Source of the DNA: Alligator mississippiensis
Taxonomy: Eukaryota; Chordata; Crocodylia; Alligatoridae
Assembly: GCF_030867095.1 (NCBI RefSeq)
Contig: NC_081835.1
Span: 39,353,892 to 39,417,891, forward strand
Length of the DNA stretch: 64,000 nucleotides
Direction of reading: 5' to 3'
Of this stretch, positions 23,373 to 34,382 are shown piece by piece (positions within the stretch are counted from its first letter, which is position 1; every line of letters begins with the position of its first letter). The position numbers were made by a program, and so were the translations under genes. Under the pieces are notes generated by a model. That model was not told the origin of the DNA. It did not search any database and saw nothing but the letters and a program-made list of their open reading frames with translations.

Positions 23373-24274
23373 GAAAGTGCAAACAATAGGGGGAGGCGGC
23401 AGGAGAATGTTAGTGATTAGTGTTTTGGGACTTCCCACAGTATCCATCTCACCTGGATAACTTTAAAAGGACTTTCCCTAGAAAGCTGCTCGGGTACCCT
23501 CCATTGCCAGCAATTTTATAAAGATGTGTGTTCAGGGCAGGGCTGGCTCCAATTTTGCAATACATTTAATCCAGTTAATAGATGAAATCACAGTAAAGAT
23601 GGAATAGACCGTCTTTCTGTTCTGTTAAGTAGCCACTGGGCAATGGCTCTTTCCTACCACCACCCAGCAGTTGACAGTTGTTTATTGTTACAAGCACAGA
23701 TGACCTGTACACACAACAATCAAGGGTGCCACAAAGTTCTCCCCAGAACCTGGCTACCTGTCCTACCCCAAATAACCCTGGGACTCCTGCCCAGGTACCC
23801 TTGCAGGATGTGAATGTGACAGGCTTTCTGCTTCACAACCCCCTCCTGACTGTGGTTTCTGTAGGCAATAGATCTTTGGGCAGTAGTCCTGACCATGTCT
23901 CAGAGTAGCCCCATTGCTCTGCTTGGATTTGGGGGTGGACGGTGAGAAGCGGTGCATTTTGGGATGCCTGGAGGTTGGAGCAAACACTAGGTGTGGAATG
24001 CTCTGTGTTAACATTCAACTGGAGGAGATCTGGTCCAAAATTAGTACTTCATTGTGAAATGTGTGCTTTTGAAATATTACAGGAAGTTTAAAGTGGTCTG
24101 TACAGCTAGACTCCTGGGGCTTAAAGTGCATTTAGAAGGTTCTAAGCATTATGTCTGTCCACACCTTAAGTGTTACGTGTGTTCATATCCTTGTTTGCAC
24201 CACTTATTTGCTTCACAAAGTATTGGTTGTACTTTTTCAGTTCTACCATAAGGTGGCATTCAGAGTGTATAGAT

Positions 24275-24738
24275 AGGGGTTGGCAACATTTCTGGCTGGA
24301 GGGACAAAAACACCCAAACTCAACCCATGCCTTGACTTGGTGTGCCAGGGCAGATGGCAGGGGAGGCATGAAGGGCCTGATGTTCATTGCTGGTGGTGGA
24401 TGCATGTGTGCCTCTGGGTAGGTGATGGGGTAGGGCCCGGGGTTGGTGGCGGAAGGGCCAGGAATGCGCTGCCCTGGCCCCTTCCCTGCTGAGCACCCTG
24501 AGGTGCGTATGGAGCCAGGCCATGGATCCAGACCCTGGTGCACCTGTTGCAGCCTCCTGGCTGCCTGTCACAGCCAGCCCAGTCTCTGAGCAGCTGCTGC
24601 CAGCCATGGACCCAGGCTGCTTGCAGTCTTCCCTCTGCCTGCTGCAAGCCCCTCAGACTCCATGGCTGGTGGCACCTGCCCAGAGCTCAGGCCACCTGTG
24701 GTGCGCTCTGGCATGCATACCAGGGGTTGCTGACCCCG
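24275..24738. mobile_element. Non-autonomous hAT element with 8-bp target duplication
   Basis: The left end is AGGGGTTGGCAACATTTC and the right end, reverse-complemented, is CGGGGTCAGCAACCCC. The flanking octamers are gtatagat (24267-24274) and gtatagaa (24739-24746), differing at one position. The 464 bp interior is GC-rich and non-coding. The termini resemble those of 5035-6634. Confidence 0.8.
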
Positions 24739-25769
24739 GTATAGAATACTTCTTATATAGGATTCGCTGTCTCTGTCTGGGGTTTGTGGATAAAGCCTAC
24801 CTAGCTCTATCACTTTGAGAAATGTTATAACAATTAGAGTAGGGCATTTTTTAAATATATAGTAAATTTCCTAAACAAGGAGCTTAGGGGGGCATGAAAT
24901 TATTAATGTAATTGGTCTAATTTGGCAAGTAGTTTCTGCAGAAAATGAGAGTGCAGAAAATTGTCAAAATTGTTTAAACATTTTTGTTTTACTTGACTCT
25001 TTCAATTTTTTTAAACTGACCTCGGTTTAAAAATTAAAAAACAAGAATTAAATGGCTCCAAAAACAAATAGTTCTGGTTGACTCCATATGAAATGTTCTG
25101 GGTTGTGGGGGGAGGAGGAGGGAATTAGAGCTGAACCACAAGCCATATGTTAACATTGTGTCCACCAGAAATGTTTTTTGTAGCTCTTGGTAGTGATAAC
25201 TGTTACCTATACAAGGTGTCTTTTTCTTTTAACATATAGTCTGTGCTGCACTCCTTGTTGGTGTCATTTGTTCTCATGATAAAAGTTTCTCTCCCAGAGG
25301 TATCTATCTGTATGCATTCCTGCATTTCATCATCAGTAACTTAGACCAGGTCATTTCTTTCTTTCTAGAAGCAAAAGGATTATTTTACTTGAATCCACTT
25401 AAAATCTTACTTTTTTTGTCTCTAAACCTTGCTAATTCAAAATGCCTTAGATAATTACATGCTACTAGGAGTAAATTTAGAACCTAACTTGGTCCTTTTT
25501 ATGCTTTTATATGTCTGTTAGCCCCTCTTGTTTGTCATTTGTCCAATCTCTTTGAAACTCCACATATAGAATGGGGGAGGGGAGAATGTGCAATGACACT
25601 TGAATCTGGGAAGCTGCATTTGAAAGTATCATCAAACTGACATTTGAAATCCAGTTGTTTAGCCTGTTCACTGCCCTGCTGAACCTATGAGTATAGAGGA
25701 AGCTGTTAAAAGTGGAATCAGGAAAACAGGCATATGTGCAATAACTTAGGATTCCTTTCAATTTTCTAG

Positions 25770-25886
25770 GGTTTAATGCATCTTCAGGGGAAGCCTGTGT
25801 GCTCCTTTGATCCAGAAGGGTTGATTTTTGCTGCGGGAGTCAATTCTGAAATGGTAAAGCTTTATGATCTTCGTTCTTTTGACAAG
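25770..25886 (+). CDS. WDR82: WDR82 exon 5
   Basis: This 117 bp exon carries 39 whole codons, residues 143-181. It begins [17 protein letters not shown] and ends with a WD repeat edge, [11 protein letters not shown]. It is phase 0 on both sides; the acceptor is ttttctag and the donor gtaagc. The residues agree with mammalian WDR82 throughout as far as I can recall. Confidence 0.97.
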
Positions 25887-26316
25887 GTAAGCATCACACT
25901 GGATATGTTTCTGACACTTTTTACTAGTATCTGTACTCTGACTTTGGGGGGAGTCTGGCTTTCCTTAGAAAAAATGATAGGCTATGCTGCAACCAGTATC
26001 ATGGAGAAAATCATGCCGTACGAAGAGAATTTGTGTAAGAGACATATATGCATTAGGTAGCTGAGATCAGTGCTGCTACCAGATGCTTAAATTGCATTTT
26101 TGACACGTAGATCTTCAGTTCATTTTGATTAACTTGGAGATAAAGATTTATTGAACTGCAGATGAACCACTTACAAAATGTATTTGTCCCACATATCACC
26201 CCATAGCCAACAATAATGAAAGGCAGAAGTGATTTTTAAAAAATCCCAGTGAGTAAATTAATTAGCCAGATCTAGGGTTAGTGCCTCATGAGCAGGGATC
26301 TGGGCTTTCCATTTCA

Positions 26317-27205
26317 TAGAATCATAGAAGTAGGGTCGGAAGGGACCTTATAGATCTTCAAGTTTGACCCCCTGCCTGGGCAGGAGGAAAACTGGGCTCA
26401 AATGACCCCAGCCAGGTAGGCATCGAGCCGCTTTTTAAAGACCCCCAGGGTAGGAGCCAGCACCACTTCCCTTGCAAGTTGGTTCCAGATCCTAGCTGCC
26501 CTGACTGTGAAGTAGTTCTTACGGATGTCTAATCTAAACCTACTCTCCAACAACTTGTGGCCGTTATTCCTTGTTATCCTGGGGGGCGCTAGGGGAAACA
26601 AGTTCTCCCCCAAACCCTTCTGGTCCCCCCTAGTGAGTTTATAGATGGTCACAAGGTCCCCCCTCAGCCTTCTCTTGTGAAGGCTGAACAGGTTCAGGTC
26701 CTGTAGCCTCTCATTGTATGGTCTGCCCTGCTGTCCCCGGATCATGCGAGTGGTCCTCCTCTGGACCCTCTCAGTGTTGTCCACATCCTTCTTGAAGTGG
26801 GGTGCCCAGAACTGGACACAGTACTCCAGCTGTGGCCTGACCAGTGTCACGTAGAGGGGAGGATCACCTCCTTGGCCCTACTTGAGATGCACCTGTGGAT
26901 GCACGAAAGGGTCCGGTTAGCCTTGCTGACAGTGACCTCGCATTGTCGGCCCATGTTTGTCTTGGAGTCATCATTGACTCCAAGATGGCCCTTTCTGCCT
27001 CCATGCTCTCAAAAAGGGAGCTTCCCATCTTACAAGTGTGCTGCTGGTTACTACTGCCCAAGTGCAGCACCCTGCACTTGTCCGTATTGAAACGCATCCT
27101 GTTTTTGTTAGCCCACCCTTGCAACCTATCCAGGTCTTTCTGCAGTCTTTCCCTCCCTACAAGCGTGCCCACCTCACCCCAAATTTTGGTATCATCAGCA
27201 AATTT
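26317..27205 (-). mobile_element. CR1 LINE, 5'-truncated
   Basis: The 3' end is at 26317 (TCATAGAATCATAGAAGTAG read on +). The - strand frame 26398-26850 encodes 150 residues of the ORF2 C-terminus, from RPQLEYCVQFWAPHFKKDVD to RLDAYLAGVI, almost undamaged. Upstream the reading frame shifts. Its protein is close to that of the CR1 at 57651-59510, so this is a fairly young copy. Confidence 0.9.
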
Positions 27206-28260
27206 GAATTTGCTGCAGAAAAATGCGGATTTTTTTCCTTTAATGGGGAAAAATGCAGGAAACTGTAGGTTTTCCCCTTGTAGGCTGGCAGTGTTTCAGC
27301 CTGCAAGGGGCTTCTTCGGGGGAGGGCTGGGGAGAGTGGGACATAGTGGTGCCATGGTGGCAGCCAGACACGACAGTGGAGAGCAGCTCCTGTAGCTCCC
27401 TCCAGGTAAGTCTGTTGCAGTAGGAGAGGGGGAGAAGGCACAGGCTATGTGGCAGGGGGCCAAGGTGACACCGCAGCGGGGGGGTGTGAACACGTCCCCC
27501 CCCCCCCCCCGCAAGATTTCTGTGCCCGGAGTTGGGCACGGGATTGCAGCAGGGCCAGACCAGCTCTGGGCAGCAGCTGTCTCTGTGGCCCAGCGGGCAG
27601 AACTGTCCCTAGGAATGTGTGGGGCCTGGAGCATATCAGCACATGCCAGGGGGTGGGGGGGGCGAGTGTCTGGAGCACGGAGTTGGCAGCAGCCAGCAGG
27701 GCCTGTACAGCACTGTCCACAGAGACCCCCAAAGCTCAGGGCCTGGGGTAGAAACCCTGATTTGGTGCCCCCCCCCGGGATGGCACTGCCAGCAGGAGGG
27801 AGCACCATGCAGCCTTGGCCAAGGTGAGGTGCCCCCTGCCTGCCCAGCAGCCACAGGGGCACAACTGTGCCACTGGTGCCATGCCTCACTCTGGCGGCCA
27901 TGGTGGCTTAGTGCTTCCTCCTGCGCTGAGTCCCACCCACTGTTGCACAGAGGTGGTTGCTGCCCAAAGCTGGTCTGGCCCCACTGCAGCCCTGCATTGT
28001 GCTGTGAGCACAAAAATTCTCCCTCCTCCCCCCCTCATTGCTTATGCCCCGTTCCCCATGTGTCGCTTGTGTACACACGCCCAATCCCTTTCTCACATAC
28101 TGGGGGTGGGGTCTGTGGGTGAGGAGTGAAGGGCACCAGCAGGTCCAGGGAGGACCTTGTGTTGAGTGTGAGGAGCACTGGCAGGGCCAGGGGCCTGTGG
28201 GTCAGGGGTGAGGGGCAGTAGCAGTAGTAGTCTTTGTTCCCCTGCTTTATCTGTGGCAGG
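27206..28260. repeat. GC-rich element related to the CAGGGATC hAT family
   Basis: The start, with GAAAAATGCGGATTTTTTTC and TTTTCCCCTTGTAGGCTGGC, matches the inner end of the hAT elements at 39979, 48299 and 50223, followed by the same kind of GC-rich interior with a C run at 27497-27510. The outer ends are missing, so it is a truncated or interrupted copy. Several long overlapping frames here are composition artefacts. Confidence 0.55.
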
Positions 28261-28369
28261 TCAGGGTGCTTTTGGTGTCTTTAGGCAATATGCCTTGTAG
28301 TTGTGCAGTAGGATTGATTGTGTAGTTTTAGAAACAGATTTCCCAAGGACTTACATGGGATGGTTTGCA

Positions 28370-28457
28370 TATAGGTGACCCTGTGTTGAGTATGGGGTTG
28401 GACTAGACCATTGGAGGTCTTTCCAAGTCCTACTTTACTATGATTACGTGATTCTAT
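28370..28457 (+). mobile_element. CR1 3' tail fragment
   Basis: This short + strand CR1 end carries GGGGTTGGACTAGACC and GGAGGTCTTTCCAAGTCC, with terminal ATGATTACGTGATTCTAT words. No coding part remains. Confidence 0.65.
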
Positions 28458-28675
28458 TTTCTGTGTATTTTTGAAGCCACAAGTTTCCCTAGCATTCTCT
28501 TGTAGCTTGCTTGCCTTGGGAACCAGAGTTCTGGTACCTCAGGACACTGGTGCATCACTGTATGCTGCTATACTCTTCAATCCTTTGCTAGCCAGTGCCA
28601 GATTATTTGATACCAGTTTGATCCAATTCCATTAAGTACTTGAAATGTTTTCCTATGGCAAGAGTAAAAGTAGAC

Positions 28676-30068
28676 CGCAGAGGGCAAAATACAGCCTGCG
28701 AGCAGGATCCAGCCTGCCAGGCTATTTTTTTTCATCCAGCTCGCAGGTGCCCACCAATTAATTGAACCCCACCCAGCCCGCTTCACTCCCACCCTCCTGC
28801 GTGGGAGGGTCCTGGCCCTGGCTGACATGCACAGCTTCTGGGCTGGGCCACTGCTGCCACTGCTGCAGCTGCCAGGGGACCAGCTCAGCTTCCCCAGCCT
28901 CCAGCGGCTCCTCCTCGTGTCCCTGCTGCAGTGCTCGCCCTGGGCACCAGGTAGGGAAGCTGCAGCTGGGCGGGAATGCAGAATGTGGGGCTGGGGCTGG
29001 CGGGAGTGTGGAGCCCAGGGCCTGTGCCCAGCGGGGTGGCGGGAATGTGGTGCTTGGGTGGGCAAGGTGTTGGTGTGTGGGGTTTGTGGGGTGTGAGGGA
29101 GGGTGGGGGTGTGAGGTATGGGGGCCCCTCCCCAGTGCCACAGCCTGTTCCACTGGCGGTGGCAGCAGCAGCAGGTAGTGGGCCCTCAGGGTGCTTGTAG
29201 CCCACTCAGGCACAGCCACCAGGTGGTGTCCAGTTCTAGCCAGTTCTGGGAGCTACATGTGGTAGCAAAGAGCAGGGCCAGGTCGGTCTGCCTCTAGTGC
29301 ATAGGGCTCGTGCAGCTCCTGGGACTTGCGTACCACCTGAGGAAAGCCCCAGGCAATAGAGCCAGCTGCCTTTCCTGTTCCCTGCTGCCGTGTGCAGCTC
29401 ATGGGACTCCACTGGGAAGCAGGGAGTGGGGCTCCTTGCCACTTCTGGCGGAGTTCTGTGAGCTGCATGTGGCGGCAGGGAGTGGGGAAGGAAGCTGACT
29501 CCATCACACAGGACTTCTCCTCTGTGATGGGTGAATCTCCGGAGCTGCACCTGCGCCCTGTGCGATAGAGGTGGGGAGGCCTGGCTCCACTCCATGCCAC
29601 CACATGCAGCTCCTGGAACTGCAGGGAGCCATGTGCTGCCAGGCAGCTGCACCACTATGAGAGCCTGCTGCTGCCACCACTGCTAGAGGCAGGAGCTGTG
29701 CGCCATGGGGGAGGGGTGTGTGGGGGGTCCACCAAACCCACACCCCCCACAACCCTCCAACATATATACACACCCACACCCCCAAGATACCCCACACCCC
29801 CCACATGCAGCCACACCCCCTCACTAACCCCATATGCACCCACCCACCATACACACATACTCACCCCCCCCAACCACATCCCACACACTTACCCTCCCCT
29901 CCACAGTATATAAGAGTAAGACTTTATTTTTGAGATACTATACAAGTCCCAAGATGGTGACCAGGGGATGGAGCACCTGTCAAGGGTTGGGGGGCTACCA
30001 TTGTGGCCCTCAACAGTTCACCTAAACTCATTAAGTGGCCCTCCAGCTGAAATAATTGCCCACCCCTG
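28676..30068. mobile_element. Non-autonomous hAT element with perfect 8-bp target duplication
   Basis: The left end is CGCAGAGGGCAAAATAC and the right end, reverse-complemented, is CAGGGGTGGGCAATTATTTC. Perfect octamers aagtagac flank it at 28668-28675 and 30069-30076. The 1.39 kb interior is GC-rich, with a CA/C-rich low-complexity block at about 29730-29900 and no transposase. It ends 66 bp upstream of WDR82 exon 6, inside the zone where branch-point and acceptor signals act. Confidence 0.85.
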
Positions 30069-30134
30069 AAGTAGACTCTTATGAGTAAATGCTTGGAGTG
30101 TACACTTTGTCTGAATCAACTCCATTTTTTGAAG

Positions 30135-30290
30135 GGTCCATTTGCAACATTTAAGATGCAATATGATCGAACCTGTGAGTGGACAGGTTTGAAGTTCAGT
30201 AATGATGGCAAACTTATCCTCATATCAACCAATGGTGGATTCATTCGACTGATTGATGCCTTCAAAGGAGCTGTACTGCATACATTTGGG
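30135..30290 (+). CDS. WDR82: WDR82 exon 6
   Basis: This is the longest exon in the window: 156 bp and 52 codons (residues 182-233). It begins [20 protein letters not shown], continues through [20 protein letters not shown] and ends HTFG. It is phase 0 on both sides; the acceptor is ttttttgaag and the donor gtgagc. Near the end it reads KGAVLHTFG where the mammalian protein, as I recall, reads KGVVMHTFG, two conservative changes. The exon spans parts of two WD blades. Confidence 0.97.
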
Positions 30291-31786
30291 GTGAGCATGC
30301 TTTGTTCGTTACCTGCTCAGAACTTTTTTGTTGGGTCCTTTGGGATGGTACCATACTGTATTTATTAGCTTGAAAGAGTACAAAATTGGGTTCAGAGGTT
30401 TCAGTGCTTCCTTTGCTTGCAATAATTAAGGGTAGCTTCTGCTCTGTGGATGTCATGATGCACCAATTCAGGAGAGAACTGCTGCTGCTATAAAATTGCT
30501 GCTAGCTGACCCTCTGATTTTTCTTAATCATACAGTAAAAGCTGTGTTAACTGGCACTTTATGAGCCAGAGAACTCTATTAACCGGTATCCGAGCAACAT
30601 AGCAAAAGCGAAACTGGAAGAACCACTTCCGGGGGACTTCCTGTATCACTGCCACGAGCTGAGTTTTTCTTTGCCACTTTTTCAGCCCAGGGCCCTGTCC
30701 CCCGGCGCACTGATGCCGAATGCACCAGACGGTGCACATTTGATTAACCGGAATATTTGATTAACCAGCATCCCCCATTCCCAGGGGATGCCAGATAACA
30801 GAGCTTTTACTGTAGTTTGATGTTTCAAAGTTTTGTTCCTCTTCTTTTTTAGATATTACTTGTAATATTTTTAACTTCATTTATATAGATTTCAAATGCC
30901 TATAATAAGGGAGAACCAGTCTCATTGGATAGCATGGATTAATAATTGTCCATCCTTAATCCCCACCTCTGAGGCATTTGGAAGGTTTTTTACAGGGCTA
31001 TCTGAGTGATACTAGCCATGGGAAGGCATTTACATTTCTTTTTGTGGGGAGAATGTTTTCCTGGCACAAAAAGCAAACATTACAGGTGTTCAAGCAGCTT
31101 GTTGCAGGAAAAAACCTGATGTTTCCACCATAAACTGTTAGCTGTTTCAGACAGCAGCTTCACTGTTTTCTAGCCCAACTGTTTGGTTGCATGCCTGTTT
31201 AATGACACACAGCAAGACGGGGGGCTTTAGGATCCCCAGTCTCCCACAGTCCTTTCCTTTCCCTCCTTCATTGTGGGGAGTGGTGGCAGTGGCAAACTGC
31301 CAGGGAGCCCTAAAGGGGCCTTTTCACTGTGACCGCTTCACAGTCTTGGTTTCCTTTGGGACTGTTCAAAGGGTAGCTACATTTCCTGCTGACCTCTAAA
31401 CAGTACTGGGGAAATCTGATGCAATTCAAAGGGTAGTTTGGCTTCCTGCTATTCTTTGATCAGCCCTGGAGAATCTCAGGTGTGCTCAAGTAACAGTACA
31501 AATTCCTTCTGTCCCTTTTAACAATCCTGAGGCTCCTTGGAACTGTTCAAGGGGCATTGTGAATTCCCAGCGATGGTGCCATCCTCGCAGGGCAGGGGGG
31601 AAAGGGGAGAGGCTGTGGCTGCTGCTTTTCAGCAGCTGCCAGGTGCTCACAGACAGCCTGTTTCCCTGCACTCTGCCCTACCATGGGGGGGGAGGGGGAG
31701 GGGGAGGGGCTGTTCCTCAGTTGGAGGAAAGGTTTCACAGGTCTTTTACTACAGTTTTACAGGCATTTAACTAATTTGTATTGTAG
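30291..31786 (+). other. WDR82: WDR82 intron 6
   Basis: This 1.5 kb intron (gtgagc ... ttgtag) holds a Tigger-like MITE at 30533-30812. It also has a block near 31200-31740 with words such as CCAGTCTCCCACAGTCC that recur at about 51400, so it is probably another dispersed element. A G-rich tract lies at 31684-31708. Confidence 0.8.
30533..30812. mobile_element. Tigger-like (pogo/Tc1-mariner) MITE
   Basis: The termini are CAGTAAAAGCTGTGTTAACT and, reverse-complemented, CAGTAAAAGCTCTGTTATCT, inverted repeats of at least 24 bp with three differences. They are flanked by TA on both sides (30531-30532 and 30813-30814). The 280 bp length and TA target fit a non-autonomous Tigger element. It has no coding capacity. 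Confidence 0.85.
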
Positions 31787-31856
31787 GGGTATAACAACAG
31801 TAAGGCTGTCACACTGGAGGCATCATTTACACCAGACTCCCAGTTCATCATGATTG
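31787..31856 (+). CDS. WDR82: WDR82 exon 7
   Basis: This 70 bp exon encodes residues 234-256 ([20 protein letters not shown]...) and the first base of Gly257. The acceptor is attgtag and the donor gtaaga. Mammalian WDR82 has GYANSKAV here as I recall, so one Ala/Asn difference. It is part of the sixth WD blade. Confidence 0.97.
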
Positions 31857-32678
31857 GTAAGATATTCTTATGCCATTGACCTGTCATTTTTATTACAAAG
31901 TAATTTCAGTGCCTTGAAACTGGGGATTGAAATTTTCTCCAAATTGTTTAATGGCAGGTTATTTAGGGCTGATAAAATGTTTTCACTTTGTTGGGAGTTC
32001 TAAGGTGCTCAAAATTCTGCCATGTCAATGTAATTTATTGTAAAACTGTTATTTTGATAGGTCTCAGCCTGCTTCTGAGATGTCAAATGTTTGTCTCTCA
32101 TTCTCTCTATAGCTGAGATGTTGGCAACCATTTTTAATAGACTTGGTCAAACAAACCATTTAATAGGCAATACAGTGAATTCCTTCCTTACCCTCAAAAT
32201 TCTTCAAGAAATATAACTTCTCCCATTGAAATATAACCTAGTAGGCAAAGTGACTTCATCCTTTCTGTGTTCACATTCTTTCTAAAGATCCTCTTTATAC
32301 TACACGAAGCTGTTCAATTACTGGTAGGCATGTGGAGGAGGTACTTCTGGATTATTTGTATATTTCACGTGACATTATACTATTCTACCTGACCAGTTAA
32401 CTCCTTGACTGCTTTTCATATCGTCAGCAGCCCCTAATATCTTCTTTTAAATTTTCTTTTAGGTGTGGTTCTAATCTGCCTAGGTCTATTATACCAATAT
32501 AAAATGAGCTGGCAGTCAGTAACCCAAACCCTTGGTTTTCCTGAAATAAAGGTGTTAAATGCAAAGTGCAATGTCCATCTCTCCTGACAGACTTTCTTAT
32601 GGCAGTTTTGCACTCTAAAAGAAAAATAAGACATCTAAAGTGACCTAGCAGGCCCTCATATTATCCTCTAGACTAGAG

Positions 32679-32841
32679 CCATGGTTTTCAACCTTTTTTC
32701 ATTTGTGGACCCCTAAAAAATTTTGAATGGGGGTGCAGACCTCCTTTGAATTGTGGGTGTGGGTATTCACATACTTTTTATTGATCATAGTTATCTTTCG
32801 TGGACTCCTTAGGCATTGTTTGTGGATATTGAAAACCACTT
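32679..32841. mobile_element. Short hAT element
   Basis: The left end is CCATGGTTTTCAACCTTT and the right end, reverse-complemented, is AGTGGTTTTCAATATCC. The flanks are gactagag (32671-32678) and ctctagag (32842-32849), matching at six of eight positions. The element is 163 bp and non-coding. Confidence 0.7.
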
Positions 32842-33170
32842 CTCTAGAGGATATACAACTCTGCGGACTTCCCCATCTATTTTTCTAATTACGTTAATAG
32901 CCTACTTAATTCTCTTCCCGTTGGGCGGGTTTGTTTTTTTCATTCAGTTTTGTCCCAATGACGATCGTTCTGTTTTGAAACGTTTTCCAAAAATGAATGT
33001 TTTTCTGTTTTACATTGTGAGGTAATGTGAATTCCAGTTTCTTCTTCATTGCAAAGGCGTATACAGATAACACAGAACCAGAACAGCCCCTTATTTTGTA
33101 AGAACTATTTAAAAGACCAGAATTTTATTTAAAGGTGGCTAAATTTAGATAAGTCAATTTAATAAAGTTC

Positions 33171-34382
33171 AATTCTTGGGGTTTAAAGTGTTTCTAGAAT
33201 GTGTTACATCTGTTTAAGTGTTACATCTGTCCACACCCCCAGATGCACGTGGGAGGGCATAAGAGTCGGGATTAAGAGTCTCAAGTGGACTTGCACTATA
33301 AAAATATGCTAATGATATGAAGAACTGAATTTTTTTTAACAAACTTTACCACTTGCATTTACTGTAACTTATTTTTCAATTCCTAAATGGCATTTCTGGT
33401 ACCAGATAATTTAGTAAACTATATACAGATGTACATATATACATTTTTGTTTTCATTCTGTACATAATTAGTGAGAGGTTTATCTTGCTCAGTGAGTAAA
33501 TTGGAAATGCGTAGCCTGTTACATATTTTCAGAGGGGCTCTTGCTTGGGTATTAGTCTTTCTTGAATACATTTTCAGGTAGTCCTAGTTCTAGGTTCTAG
33601 AGGGGGAGTTTCCAGTTCCTCAGACTGAGATCTTACCATTGTACTCCATTATCCTCTGGCTATCTTCAAGCTGTGTCCTTCTCCACCCCCTCTCCTGTCC
33701 CAGTAAGCTACCACTGGCTCAGCTTTTACAGAGAGACTTTAATTTTTGTGGTTTTGAAGTCATATGCAACAAAGTAGACAGTCTTAGTTAAACAATGCTG
33801 CAATAGGGCTAGACCTGAGGATGGGCACTTTGTGCCCAAAAGCTTGTCTAGCATCTCTCAGAACTATACAGTTGGTCCTGTAAAAGATGCTGCTAAAACA
33901 CCCTTTTGTTGCTTAAACAAGACAACATTTAATGGTAAACTGCAATATAGCCTGCAGAGAGTCTGTTGGAATTTCTAGACCAGAGGTGTCAAAATTCTTT
34001 GCTCCCCTACCTGGTCAGATCTGGATGCACCTTTAGTAGCAAGAGGAGTGGTGGCAGTGTTAACCGCTGTAGAGTCTTGAGCCACAGTGTCAGCTCAGGA
34101 AGCCACAGGAATTAATGTAGTTGTTGCTTCCCTTGCTGCCACTGAAACGCATCCCCAGTAGGGCTTCATACTCCAGCCTGGTGGTGGACCCTGCCTTGAA
34201 ATTCCCTGCCCCAGCAGGAGACCAAAACCTTAAGCAAGTTTAAGTCAGCCAGGCTATGCTGTCTTTGCTTGAGATTTTCAGTCCTGACTCTTGTGCCTTC
34301 CCATGTGCATCTGGGGGTGTGGACAGATGTAACACTTAAACAGATGTAACACATTCTAGAAACACTTTAAACCCCAAGAATT
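33171..34382. repeat. Long inverted repeat (fold-back element)
   Basis: The arms are at 33171-33285 and 34268-34382. The outer 78 bp or so, starting AATTCTTGGGGTTTAAAG and including CATCTGTCCACACCCCCAG, are identical as reverse complements; the inner part of each arm differs at about seven positions. The arms enclose 0.98 kb that includes a hammerhead-like repeat and a possible hAT end (CAGAGGTGTCAAAATTC at about 33973). Short words around TGTCCACACC also occur near 22610 and 24155. There is no coding sequence. Confidence 0.85.
33800..33900 (+). repeat. Dispersed repeat with hammerhead-like core (copy 2)
   Basis: CTGAGGA at 33815-33821 is followed by a perfect 7-bp hairpin (TGGGCAC, loop TTT, GTGCCCA) and then AAAGCTTGTC. 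The G of the expected GAAA has become A, which fits CpG decay of an older CCCGAAAG. Downstream, TTGGTCCTGTAAAAGATG matches the block after the other two cores. Confidence 0.5.

Larger units (their letters stand above)
16520..25769 (+). other. WDR82: WDR82 intron 4
   Basis: This 9.25 kb intron (gtggga ... tttctag) contains hAT elements at 18229-18633, 20421-21690 and 24275-24738, old CR1/L3-like LINE remains on the - strand at about 18715-19060 and 19840-20400, a repeat with a hammerhead-like core at 19343-19500, and a long inverted repeat at 22668-23372. The stretches 16520-18200 and 24739-25769 show only old, unclassified repeat debris such as the words CCATCCTGACCCCATGTGGC at about 17980. 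No gene is seen. Confidence 0.85.
25887..30134 (+). other. WDR82: WDR82 intron 5
   Basis: This 4.2 kb intron (gtaagc ... tttgaag) is more than three-quarters transposon: CR1 at 26317-27205, a GC-rich hAT-like interior at 27206-28260, a CR1 tail at 28370-28457 and a hAT element at 28676-30068. The last ends only 66 bp before exon 6. Segment 25887-26316 holds nothing recognisable. Confidence 0.85.

Noticed and set aside
25776..26060. 94-codon frame starting in WDR82 exon 5 and running on
   Set aside because: Only the first 37 codons are exon 5; after the donor at 25887 the frame is intronic.
27296..28122. Overlapping 125-201 codon frames
   Set aside because: Composition-driven frames in a GC-rich repeat, present in all frames and both strands, without conserved motifs.
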